Shown piece after piece: positions 55,760 through 63,822 of a DNA stretch of 64,000 nt. The stretch's first letter is position 1, and every line of letters begins with the position of its first letter. The notes under the pieces were generated by a model. It saw only the letters and a program-made list of their open reading frames with translations, ran no database searches and was not told the origin of the DNA. The stretch comes from JBAOHV01 sp037045265 (GTDB taxonomy: Bacteria > Actinomycetota > Acidimicrobiia > Acidimicrobiales > Microtrichaceae), in the NCBI GenBank assembly GCA_037045265.1, contig JBAOHV010000035.1, positions 1 to 64,000 on the forward strand, read 5' to 3'. The position numbers and the translations under genes are program-made.

Positions 55760-55801
55760 GAGCTGTGCACAGGGGCAGGGGAGCTGTGCACAAGGGCAGG
55801 G
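55760..55801. repeat. Two 21-bp tandem repeats with palindromic TGTGCACA
   Basis: Unit GAGCTGTGCACAGGGGCAGGG (55760-55780) is repeated once with one change (55781-55801). Each contains the palindrome TGTGCACA. It sits between the convergent maf and GGDEF genes. Confidence 0.8.
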
Positions 55802-55823
55802 GGCCTGGGCAGCCACCGGGAGG

Positions 55824-57293
55824 CTATGCCGACGCGAGCTGCACGCCGGCAGCGGAGCGCTTGGCCTCGTACATGGCGAGGTCCGCTCGGTGCAGCACGT
55901 CGTCGGTGTCGGTTCGGCCGCCCGGCACCATTGCCACGCCGACGCTGGCCGAGACGCTGAGCTTCGTTCCCTGGAAGTCGATCGGTTCCTCGACCTTGCC
56001 GACGATCCGCTCAGCGAGGTGCAGGGCGTCGTCGTGGCCGATGTCGTGGAGGATCACCAGGAACTCGTCACCGCCCATGCGGATCACCACGTCGTGCCCG
56101 CGGGTGGCAGCGGTGAGGCGTTCCACGACGGTGGCGAGTACGAGGTCGCCGGCTTGGTGCCCGCGTTCGTCGTTCACCTGCTTGAACCGATCGAGGTCGA
56201 TCGACATCACCGCGGAAGTAGTGCTGCCGCCGGACGCGAGTTGGTCGAGCTGATCAGGAAGCATCAGGCGGTTGTAAGCGCCGGTCAGTGGATCCACGAC
56301 GGCTTGCAGCAGGATCTCGTTGCGGGCCTCGGACAGCTCTTCGGTCGTCCGGTTGAGGTCGTTGACCAGCCGGACGAAGCGCAGCACGACCAGCGTGGCA
56401 GCTGCCAGGGTGCCGAGCACGACGAGCACGGGTTGGATCCGGTTGTCGGAGGTGATGGCCAACGCTGCGGTGAGGGGTGCGGCGACCAGTCCCGTGGCGA
56501 GCAGGACCACTCGCCCCCAGGGCACCGCGTTGCGGTGTGCGTCCGGTGAGATGTCGATCGGTGAACACGCCCCGAGTGCGGCGCCCGCCGCCAACAGCGC
56601 GTAGCTGAGCGGGAAGAGCCCATCGGCGATCCGCGAGGCCGCAGTGTTGCCGGTCAGCGCTGCGGCGGCCCACGTCGTGTCGAGTACGAGCGTCATGGCC
56701 AGCCCGGCGGCGACGAGACCGCTGACCTTGCGCTTCAGGCCGGGAGTGACCAACAGCCAGACCACCGCTGCGACAAGGAGGGTGTCCGCCAGCGGGTACA
56801 TGGCTCCCAGGATTCGAGCACCGATGGCGGCGCCGCTGTCGTCACCTGGGACGACCAGGAACTGCGTCACCAGGACGGCCGCGGGTATCGCAAGCAGTGC
56901 GCCGTCGATCAGTCCGTCGCGGCGCCTCGGGCCTCCGTGACGAGCCAGCAGCAGCCCGACCCCCGCCGCCAGAGCGACGTAACCGGAGAGATAGACGATG
57001 TCGGCCCAACTCGCGTCCGGGTCCTGCCCGGTCGCACGGATGATCTCCCATGCCACGTCGCCGAGACCGAACAGCACGACGCCCGCGGCCATGAGCTGCC
57101 AGCTCGATTCGGTGGACCGACGGATGCTCAGGGCGATCAGAGCCAGCACCGGTGGCCACACGGCGACGTGGAACAAGATGTCCGGCTGGGCACCCACGAT
57201 CGTGGATGCCGCGCCGAACGCGGCGGCCCACAGGCAGGCGGCGACCAGGACGAGGTCGGACGGGGATCGCGGTGACGCGAGGCGGGTGAGCAT
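55824..57293 (-). CDS. Membrane diguanylate cyclase (GGDEF)
   Basis: 489 residues. About eight or nine hydrophobic segments in the first 300 residues (for example LVLVAACLWAAAFGAASTIV and AALAAGVGLLLARHG-like helices) form a membrane sensor. A coiled stretch follows (LVNDLNRTTEELSEARNEIL), then the GGDEF domain: DPLTGAYNRLMLPDQLDQLA, MSIDLDRFKQVNDERGHQAG and the active-site RMGGDEFLVIL. It synthesises cyclic di-GMP. No EAL domain is present, and an RxxD-type inhibitory site is not evident. ATG 57293 is the first in-frame start. Confidence 0.93.
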   Translation of the reverse strand: MLTRLASPRSPSDLVLVAACLWAAAFGAASTIVGAQPDILFHVAVWPPVLALIALSIRRSTESSWQLMAAGVVLFGLGDVAWEIIRATGQDPDASWADIVYLSGYVALAAGVGLLLARHGGPRRRDGLIDGALLAIPAAVLVTQFLVVPGDDSGAAIGARILGAMYPLADTLLVAAVVWLLVTPGLKRKVSGLVAAGLAMTLVLDTTWAAAALTGNTAASRIADGLFPLSYALLAAGAALGACSPIDISPDAHRNAVPWGRVVLLATGLVAAPLTAALAITSDNRIQPVLVVLGTLAAATLVVLRFVRLVNDLNRTTEELSEARNEILLQAVVDPLTGAYNRLMLPDQLDQLASGGSTTSAVMSIDLDRFKQVNDERGHQAGDLVLATVVERLTAATRGHDVVIRMGGDEFLVILHDIGHDDALHLAERIVGKVEEPIDFQGTKLSVSASVGVAMVPGGRTDTDDVLHRADLAMYEAKRSAAGVQLASA

Positions 57294-57438
57294 GCTTCTG
57301 GCAGGGGGTTCACATCAGTATCGGCTGCGAGCTCCGGCAGTTCAGCCTTCTGCCCGGCGCAGCCGGAACGTCGGCACGGTTGCCCTGCCAACTCGCAGAG
57401 TTGCTCGAAGTAGTGGTCGCTGTACGCGCGTCTGTGGC

Positions 57439-57444
57439 TACAAT
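57439..57444 (+). promoter_or_regulatory. -10 box TACAAT
   Basis: Good -10 match 44 nt before the ATG of the small membrane protein at 57489, leaving a 5-prime leader of about 38 nt. Confidence 0.5.
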
Positions 57445-57488
57445 GCGCGACATCCCCGGAGGGCGCCGGGGGGACCGGGGGGTCACAT

Positions 57489-57728
57489 ATGCGCAGCGAG
57501 GCCGTATGGCTCGTGCAGCTGATCGTTTGCGTCTGTCTGCTGACAGGCGCTTTCGCTGTCGGCTGGTGGGCGGGTCGGAGGAAGGTCGATGGCGACAGGG
57601 TCGGCTGGGACTCCATGCCTGCGGTCGTCGAGGTGGCCCGGGGCGTGAGCCGCCGCGATCTCTTCGCTCCCGAGGTCGACCTCCGCGAGCAGGCCGGCGC
57701 CGCGGGACGCGAGCTCACCGGCGGCTGA
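57489..57728 (+). CDS. Small single-span membrane protein
   Basis: 79 residues: MRSEAVWLVQLIVCVCLLTG AFAVGWWAG-type N-terminal helix, a short basic stretch (RRKVDGDRVG) and a polar tail. No family is recognised. A G-rich Shine-Dalgarno (GGGGGG) lies 6 nt before ATG 57489, and a TACAAT box is upstream. Confidence 0.7.
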   Translation: MRSEAVWLVQLIVCVCLLTGAFAVGWWAGRRKVDGDRVGWDSMPAVVEVARGVSRRDLFAPEVDLREQAGAAGRELTGG

Positions 57729-57760
57729 TCGGATACCGGTTCGTGCCGGTCGGGCGCTTG

Positions 57761-57766
57761 TAGCCT
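57761..57766 (+). promoter_or_regulatory. Leaderless -10 box of the SnoaL-like gene (TAGCCT)
   Basis: TANNNT box 6 nt before ATG 57773. Confidence 0.5.
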
Positions 57767-57772
57767 GCCTGG

Positions 57773-58282
57773 ATGGGTCGTCACACATACACGCTCGAGG
57801 AGCTGTCCGACATCGAGGACGTGAAGGCGCTCAAGTACGCCTATCTCCGCTTCCTGGACCAGAAGCGGTGGGATGACCTGGCTACGTTGTTCATGCCCGA
57901 CGCAACAGCCGCCTACAGCGGCGGCCGCTACTCGTACACGGGGAGCGCCGAGATCGTCGCCTTCCTCGAGCGCAACATGGGGCGCGAGGGCTTCCACTCG
58001 AGTCACCGGGCGCACCATCCCGAGATCAGCCTCGACGGCGACCGGGCCGAGGCGACGTGGGCCTTGGAGGACCTCGTAGTGGACACCGACCTCGGGTTCG
58101 TGTTGATGGGCGCGGCGTTCTACGAAGAGGTCTGTGTCCGTGTCGGCGGCGAGTGGCGCTTCGAGCACATGGGCTACAGGCGCAGCTTCGAATGCATGTA
58201 CCCGACCTCGTCACTGGAGGGCTTCGCGCTCACCGCTAGCTGGTGGGGAACCGACGGTCGGAGCACTCTGCCTGTCGTCTGA
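57773..58282 (+). CDS. SnoaL-like (NTF2-fold) protein
   Basis: 169 residues with the cone-shaped NTF2/SnoaL layout: LEELSDIEDVKALKYAYLRF, LDQKRWDDLATLFMPDATAA, GSAEIVAFLERNMG, HRAHHPEISLDGDRAEATW and GAAFYEEVCVRVGGEWRFEH. This group includes polyketide cyclases, dehydratases and uncharacterised proteins, and the specific reaction is not evident. The neighbouring amidohydrolase may act in the same pathway. Confidence 0.85.
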   Translation: MGRHTYTLEELSDIEDVKALKYAYLRFLDQKRWDDLATLFMPDATAAYSGGRYSYTGSAEIVAFLERNMGREGFHSSHRAHHPEISLDGDRAEATWALEDLVVDTDLGFVLMGAAFYEEVCVRVGGEWRFEHMGYRRSFECMYPTSSLEGFALTASWWGTDGRSTLPVV

Positions 58283-58343
58283 GAACGTGGCGGCGATCCG
58301 ACGCGCCTACGATCTGACGACCCGTCAGATTCTGGAGGACGAC

Positions 58344-59570
58344 GTGAGTGAAGCGACCGGTCCCGCTGCGACCAGCATCGACGACTTCCCGATGATCGTC
58401 AGTGTGGATGACCATGTGGTCGAGCCCGCTCACCTCTGGCAGAAGTGGCTACCGGAGCGCTTCAGGAGCCGGGGTCCGCGCATCGAACGGCGCGGTGTCG
58501 GCGCCATGCGCCACATCGGTGGTGGCACGTACGAACAGGAGTTCACCGACGATGGTCGCCCGGCCGACTGCTGGGTCTTCGAGGATCTCGTCTACATCCA
58601 CAAGCGTCACGTCGCCGCGGCGGGGTACAGCCGCGACGAGATGACCATGACCCCGATGACCTACGAGGAGATGCGCCCAGGGTGCTACGACCCGTCGGCC
58701 CGCGTCGAGGACATGCTGATGAACCACGTGGACGTGTCGCTCTGCTTCCCCAGCTTCCCCCGCTTCTGCGGGCAGACCTTCACCGAGGCCAAGGACCGCG
58801 AGCTCGGCGAGGCCTGCGTGTACGCCTACAACGACTGGATGGTCGATGAGTGGTGCGGGGATTCGGATGGACACCTGGTACCGCTCTGCATCATCCCGCT
58901 GTGGGACGCGGAGCTGGCTGCTGCAGAGGTCAGGCGCAACGCCGCAAGGGGAGTGCGAGCGGTCTGCTTCAGCGAGATCCCACCACACCTGGGCCTGCCG
59001 AGCATCCACAGCGGGTTCTGGGATCCGCTGTTCGCCGCATGCGAGGAGACCGACACCGTCGTCTGCATGCACATCGGCTCGTCGTCGCGCATGCCGGCCA
59101 CGTCTCCGGACGCTCCGGTGGCGGTGGCCGCGTCGCTCAGCTTCAACAACTCCATGGCGAGTCTGTCGGACTTCTTGTTCTCGGGCGTGCTCGTGCGCTT
59201 CCCCCACCTGAAGCTCGCCTACTCAGAGGGCCAGATCGGCTGGTTGCCGTACATCCTCGAACGCGTCGACGACGTCTGGAAGGAGCACCGCGCATGGGGC
59301 GGGGTTGCCGAGACGATCCCCGAGCCGCCGTCCACCTACTACTACCGCCAGGTCTACGGCTGCTTCTTCCGCGACCAGCACGGACTGAACTCGCTGGACG
59401 TGATCGGCGAGGACAACGTCACCTTCGAGACCGACTACCCGCACACCGATTCTACCTGGCCCCACTCCAGAGAGATCGCCCAGAAGATGATGGGTCACCT
59501 GGACCCGGCGGTGCAGTACAAGATCCTGCGCGGCAACGCGATCCGGATGCTCTCACTCGACATCACCTGA
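58344..59570 (+). CDS. Amidohydrolase family 2 metal-dependent hydrolase
   Basis: 408 residues. The first strand is MIVSVDDHVVEPAHLW, an Asp-x-His variant of the usual HxH metal motif. Further sites are LCFPSFPRFCGQTF, VVCMHIGSSSRMPATSPDAP (metal His), LKLAYSEGQIGWLPYILERV and the C-terminal FETDYPHTDSTWPHS (metal Asp). This is the ACMSD-type group of decarboxylases and hydrolases; the substrate is unknown. GTG 58344 follows GGAGGA by 4 nt. It shares direction with the SnoaL-like gene 61 bp upstream. Confidence 0.9.
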   Translation: MSEATGPAATSIDDFPMIVSVDDHVVEPAHLWQKWLPERFRSRGPRIERRGVGAMRHIGGGTYEQEFTDDGRPADCWVFEDLVYIHKRHVAAAGYSRDEMTMTPMTYEEMRPGCYDPSARVEDMLMNHVDVSLCFPSFPRFCGQTFTEAKDRELGEACVYAYNDWMVDEWCGDSDGHLVPLCIIPLWDAELAAAEVRRNAARGVRAVCFSEIPPHLGLPSIHSGFWDPLFAACEETDTVVCMHIGSSSRMPATSPDAPVAVAASLSFNNSMASLSDFLFSGVLVRFPHLKLAYSEGQIGWLPYILERVDDVWKEHRAWGGVAETIPEPPSTYYYRQVYGCFFRDQHGLNSLDVIGEDNVTFETDYPHTDSTWPHSREIAQKMMGHLDPAVQYKILRGNAIRMLSLDIT

Positions 59571-59606
59571 ACCCGGTTCTGATCGGCGGATGACAAGGAG
59601 AACTCG

Positions 59607-60176
59607 ATGGTGCAGGCTGGGGGAGTGAGCAGCACGGCCGGGCATCTGCTGGTCTCGATCCCCGACATGGGAGACGACAACTTCGAACAGACGGTCGTGC
59701 TGATGCTCGAACACGATGAGCAGGGGGCCTTGGGCGTCGTCCTGAACCGCCCGTCGGGTACCGCGGTGGCCGAGCATCTCGGACACCTCGCCGAGATCGT
59801 CGCCTCACCGCCATGGTTCTTCGTCGGCGGCCCTGTCGGCATCGGAGGCCAGCTCGCTTTGGGACGCCAGCGCCTCGGTGCACCCGGTGCGAAGGGGACC
59901 CGAATCGTCGGGCCAGTGGTGCTGGTCGAGCCCCGTTCCCTGCTCGACGCTGAACCGGAGACGCTCGATGTCGTGCGTCTCTTCACCGGCTACTCCGGTT
60001 GGGCGCCGGGGCAGCTCGACGCGGAGATCGCGGCAGGAACCTGGCATGTGGCCTCGGCCCTGCCCGACGATGTCTTCACCTCGGAACCGGAGCGCCTGTG
60101 GCGCTCGGTGATGAAGCGCCAGGGTGGCCGGCTCGTGGCGCAGTCGCTGTTCCCCGACGACGTGAGCGCCAACTGA
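59607..60176 (+). CDS. YqgE/AlgH family protein
   Basis: 189 residues with the DUF179 signature: TAGHLLVSIPDMGDDNFEQT, VVLMLEHDEQGALGVVLNRP, FFVGGPVGIGGQLALGR, VRLFTGYSGWAPGQLDAEIA and GTWHVASALPDDVF. AlgH proteins are widespread and have been linked to transcriptional control, without a settled biochemical role. ATG 59607 has an AAGGAG ribosome-binding site. Confidence 0.94.
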   Translation: MVQAGGVSSTAGHLLVSIPDMGDDNFEQTVVLMLEHDEQGALGVVLNRPSGTAVAEHLGHLAEIVASPPWFFVGGPVGIGGQLALGRQRLGAPGAKGTRIVGPVVLVEPRSLLDAEPETLDVVRLFTGYSGWAPGQLDAEIAAGTWHVASALPDDVFTSEPERLWRSVMKRQGGRLVAQSLFPDDVSAN

Positions 60177-60229
60177 CCGAGACCCCAGATGAGCCACCGG
60201 ATCGTCGACCGAGGAGCCTCTGCTGACAG

Positions 60230-61651
60230 CTACTTCTGCAGGACGATCATCCTGCGCTCGGTCATCTCCTCGACGGCGTAGGCCGGGCCCTCGCGGGTGT
60301 TGCCCGAGTCGCGCAGGCCTCCGTAGGGCTGCTGGTCGGCTCGCCAGGTGGGTGACTCGTTGACCAGGACGCCGCCGAAGTCGAGCCTTCGTGCGGCATC
60401 GAGCGCCGTGCCGACATCCGCGGTGAACACAGCGGCCTGAAGTCCGTAGCGCGTGTCGTTCGCCAGTCCGACGGCCTCGTCGAAGCTGTCGTAGGCGGCC
60501 ACGCCGACCACCGGCCCGAACACCTCGGATGCGACGACCTTCATGTCGTGAGTCACTCCGTCGACCAGGGTCGGGCGCAGCACACCGGCCTCGGACCGGT
60601 CCCCGCCGCTGATGAGCGAAGCACCGGCGCTGATCGCCTCGTCGACCCAGCCCGCAACGCGCTCGGTCTCGGCGCTGTTGATCAGAGCGCTGACGTTCGT
60701 GGCCGGATCGAGCGGGTCGCCCACGCGCAGTTCGGCGACCCGTGCAGCGAATGCGTCCAGGAACCTGGAGTGGATGCTGCGGTGCGCGTAGACACGCTGA
60801 ACCGAGATGCAGGTCTGGCCGGCGAAAGCGTATCCGCCGACGGCCAGCTTGGATGCGGCCAGATCGAGGTCCGCCGAGGGTTCGATGATGACAGGGGCGT
60901 TGTTGCCCAGCTCGAGCCCGACCCGCTTGCGTGCGGCGCGGGCGCGGATTCCCCAGCCCACCTCGGGTGATCCGGTGAAGGTGATCATTGCGATGTCGGG
61001 GTGCTCCACCAGGTGGTTGGCGACCGTGCCACCGCACGTGACGACGTTCAGCCAGCCAGGGGGAAGCCCTGCTTCTTCGAAGAGGCGGGCGATGCGCAGC
61101 GCCGTCAGTGGCGTCGCCGAGGCGGGCTTGAGTACCACCGGACAGCCGGCGGCGACCGCTGGTCCGATCTTGTGACAGACCAGGTTCAAGGGGAAGTTGA
61201 ACGGCGAGATGGCTGCGACCGGACCGACCGGAACCCGCAGGACGAACCCGAGCTTGCCGACGCCGGCAGAGCTCGCGTCCATGGCGACCATCTCTCCGGC
61301 CATCGAGCGGGCGACCCCTGCGGAGAACCGCAGTGTGTCCACCGCTCGCTCGGCCTCGACACGTGCGGTGGTGATCGGCTTGGCGGACTCGCGGCAGATG
61401 CTCAGGGCGAACTCGTCGAGTCGCTCCGACAGGAGCAGAGCGGCACGGTCGAGGATCGCGGCACGTTCGTACGCAGGTGGCGGGCCGCCTCGGTGGCGGT
61501 CGACCGCGATCGCGACGGCACGGTCGAGATCGTCGGCGGTGCAGGCCGGCACCGACCCCACGACAGCGCCGTCGTAGGGCGAGCGGACTTCGCTCGCCTC
61601 CACGCTCAGCAGGTCCTCGCCGTTCAGCAGAGCAGGGGTGACGTCGGTCAT
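60230..61651 (-). CDS. NAD(P)-dependent aldehyde dehydrogenase
   Basis: 473 residues of the ALDH superfamily. Key sites are VGPVAAISPFNFPLNLVCHK (Asn that stabilises the intermediate), VVLKPASATP (cofactor Lys), MITFTGSPEVGW, VGLELGNNAPVII (general-base Glu) and AFAGQTCISVQRVYAH (nucleophile Cys). The C-terminus ends EMTERRMIVLQK. The substrate cannot be named; sequence features are closest to lactaldehyde or phosphonoacetaldehyde-type enzymes. ATG 61651 is the obvious start. Confidence 0.92.
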   Translation of the reverse strand: MTDVTPALLNGEDLLSVEASEVRSPYDGAVVGSVPACTADDLDRAVAIAVDRHRGGPPPAYERAAILDRAALLLSERLDEFALSICRESAKPITTARVEAERAVDTLRFSAGVARSMAGEMVAMDASSAGVGKLGFVLRVPVGPVAAISPFNFPLNLVCHKIGPAVAAGCPVVLKPASATPLTALRIARLFEEAGLPPGWLNVVTCGGTVANHLVEHPDIAMITFTGSPEVGWGIRARAARKRVGLELGNNAPVIIEPSADLDLAASKLAVGGYAFAGQTCISVQRVYAHRSIHSRFLDAFAARVAELRVGDPLDPATNVSALINSAETERVAGWVDEAISAGASLISGGDRSEAGVLRPTLVDGVTHDMKVVASEVFGPVVGVAAYDSFDEAVGLANDTRYGLQAAVFTADVGTALDAARRLDFGGVLVNESPTWRADQQPYGGLRDSGNTREGPAYAVEEMTERRMIVLQK

Positions 61652-61672
61652 GTTGCCGACGTTACCCGGGTG

Positions 61673-62497
61673 TCACTCGACGATCTCGGCGTCCACGATG
61701 TCGGCGTCCCCGCTCCAGCGCTGGGGTTCGGAGGCGCCCCACTGATCGTCGGAAGACGGATCCGGGTCGAGGAGCTCGGTGTCCCCGTCGACCACCTCAA
61801 CGATGATCCGGGCAGTCCCGGTCGTCGCCACACGCGACGAGAAGTACTCCTTGGCGGCTCGACCGACCGCCCGCGCCAGCAGGGTGTTGCCGGCCGCACC
61901 GACACCGGCACCGATGCCATAGGGGAGCAGGGCGGTAAGGCCCCATGGCCCCTTGGCCGAGCCGAGTTTGGAGAGAGCTCGACGGCCAGCGCCTGTGCCT
62001 GGTGTGGCTGCAGCGGTGGGAATCCTGCGCAGGACCCTTGCGCTGCCCTTGACGCCTGCCCGCGCTGCCAGCCCGCTCATGCCGACAGCAGCGCCATCAG
62101 CGATTCCCATGACCGCGGCGACAGCCGCTCGTCGCTCGTCGGAGCTGCTCGAGACGGGGTCGTGTCCGTAGACCTGCCCAATGGCCATGACCATCTCGCT
62201 GATCCGCCCGGCGCTGAAGGTAGCGTCGGCACCGGTGCTGGCCGCGAACACAGCGACGCCGGCGACCGGCGATGCGGCGGCACCACCGCTCACGGCGCCG
62301 CCGATGGCGAGCTCCTTCGCATAGCGGCGGATGATGCGGTCGGCGAGCTTGTCTGCGTCTTCGTCCGGGAACGCCGCGCCGATGCTCTCTGCGCACTGAG
62401 CGGCCGCATCCGCCCGCGAATCCACGTAGCGGTAGAAGACCGGCAGCAGGCTCTGGTGGTCCCGTGCCACCCCCCGCGTGTCGTCGCGGCGACTCAC
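61673..62497 (-). CDS. EcsC-like hydrophobic protein
   Basis: 274 residues. Helices rich in Ala and Gly (AIGGAVSGGAAASPVAGVAV, FAASTGADATFSAGRISEMV, LLPYGIGAGVGAAGNTLLAR) follow a short soluble N-terminal part, and the C-terminus is acidic (DADIVDAEIVE). The layout resembles the EcsC family, whose function is unknown. It is upstream of the aldehyde dehydrogenase gene by 21 bp, so the two may be co-transcribed. Confidence 0.7.
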   Translation of the reverse strand: MSRRDDTRGVARDHQSLLPVFYRYVDSRADAAAQCAESIGAAFPDEDADKLADRIIRRYAKELAIGGAVSGGAAASPVAGVAVFAASTGADATFSAGRISEMVMAIGQVYGHDPVSSSSDERRAAVAAVMGIADGAAVGMSGLAARAGVKGSARVLRRIPTAAATPGTGAGRRALSKLGSAKGPWGLTALLPYGIGAGVGAAGNTLLARAVGRAAKEYFSSRVATTGTARIIVEVVDGDTELLDPDPSSDDQWGASEPQRWSGDADIVDAEIVE

Positions 62498-62575
62498 GGG
62501 AAAGACGGTACTCCGCTGTTGCGGCTACGCGACGGCACCGGATCCTCGAGCGGATGTCCGGTGCCGTCGCGTGCC

Positions 62576-62913
62576 TCAGGCCTGCCGGAGCGTCGTCTCG
62601 GCTGCGAGTGCCCGGCGGCGGCGCTCAAGGGTGCGCCGCTTCCAGAACGACTGCTTCCAGTGGCGCACCCTTCGACGGGGGTCGCTGGTGGAGTGGGGGA
62701 TGGCCGGTTCGTGCTCGTCGGTGTAGCCGTGGGTGGCGTGAGGCGTCTCCAGGACCAAGCCGTCGTGGTCCTCCTCCAACGCTGCGAGGTGGAGGGACTG
62801 GTTCACGGTCCGGCGCACCTTTCGGTGCTCTGCCTTCCTTCGGTCCCGCTCCTCTGGGAGCGCAGAACTTGGTCCGGACTGCCGGGCACGATGACGAGTG
62901 GACATCGGCACCT
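62576..62913 (-). CDS. Small basic hypothetical protein
   Basis: 112 residues rich in Arg, His and Lys (MSTRHRARQSGPSSALPEER, then RRKAEHRKVRRTVNQSLHLA). No known fold. A perfect AGGAGGT Shine-Dalgarno 4 nt before ATG 62913 argues strongly that it is real. The high charge suggests nucleic-acid binding, which is only inferred. Confidence 0.78.
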
Positions 62914-63038
62914 CCTGAGTTGTCGTCGTCACGTCCCAGGGGTCGCCCCGGGGACGCCTGGGTACATGAGACACCGTCGGCGCGCGGAAGTAAAGGACCT
63001 GAGCGCGAAGGGTCGAAGGACCCGCCTCGCCAGGACGC

Positions 63039-63695
63039 TCAGCGCCACATCCGCTCGACGGCCGGACGATCGTGCTCGAGCAGTCGGCACTCCGTGAGCT
63101 CCCCGTCGCGCACCAGGTACTGGAAGGTGCGACCGACCTCGACCGTGGTGCCATCACGGCTGAGTCGCTCGGTGACCACCAGGGCGCCACCATCGTCGCT
63201 GAGCTGCACATCGTCGACCGAGAGCAGCTCCCTGGACGCGACCTCGGACGCCTTCGCCATCGCTGTGATCGCGGCATCCCTTCCCTCGTAGGTGCCGGCG
63301 AGCGGTGAGTTGCCGCCGTAGTGCAGCGTGAAGCCATCTCCGTAGCAGCCGACCAGCGTGTCAAGGTCGCCACCCGCCCAGGCCGCTGCATAGCGACGCA
63401 CGGTCACTCCTGCGTGATCAGGTCCGGGACTCCGGGCCGCGAGCATCGCCCGGTGTGCATCGATATCGACGGCGGAGCGCACCCGTTCGGCGCTCGGAGG
63501 TGCCGCTGCCGCCAGCGACGACGGGCGGGTGGGACGAGCGATCAGCTCACCCGTGCAGTTCGGGCAGACGCCGCGGAGGGGCCCGTCAGCGCAGGCGGCG
63601 CAGTACGTGCATTCGAAGGAGCAGATCCGGGCTCTGATCGACTCGGGGGGAAGGTCTCGGTCGCAGTTCTCGCAGTTCGGTCGCATCTCGAGCAT
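63039..63695 (-). CDS. DUF1272 zinc-ribbon fused to SnoaL-like domain
   Basis: 218 residues. The N-terminal 60 residues match DUF1272: MLEMRPNCENCDRDLPPESI, ARICSFECTYCAACADGPLR, GVCPNCTGEL, with eight Cys for metal binding. A linker then leads to an NTF2/SnoaL-type domain (about residues 90-215: VTVRRYAAAWAGGDLDTLVG, NSPLAGTYEGRDAAITAMAK). DUF1272 is usually a stand-alone protein of about 60-80 residues, so this fusion is unusual. It is divergent from the last gene of the window. Confidence 0.83.
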   Translation of the reverse strand: MLEMRPNCENCDRDLPPESIRARICSFECTYCAACADGPLRGVCPNCTGELIARPTRPSSLAAAAPPSAERVRSAVDIDAHRAMLAARSPGPDHAGVTVRRYAAAWAGGDLDTLVGCYGDGFTLHYGGNSPLAGTYEGRDAAITAMAKASEVASRELLSVDDVQLSDDGGALVVTERLSRDGTTVEVGRTFQYLVRDGELTECRLLEHDRPAVERMWR

Positions 63696-63809
63696 CTACT
63701 CACCGTCGCTGTCCGGCGCTGCGGCCGTCAACGGCTGATCTGCTGCACGGGGTTGAATCCGGGAATGGGGGCGATCTCCGAGGAAGCAGCAGTAGCGTCA
63801 CTGTGACGA

Positions 63810-63815
63810 TATACT
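63810..63815 (+). promoter_or_regulatory. Leaderless -10 box TATACT
   Basis: TANNNT box 7 nt before GTG 63823. Confidence 0.5.
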
Positions 63816-63822
63816 GGGTGGG

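Noticed and set aside
55760..55801. DnaA boxes in the 21-bp repeats
   Set aside because: TGTGCACA does not match the TTATCCACA-type consensus well and only two units exist.
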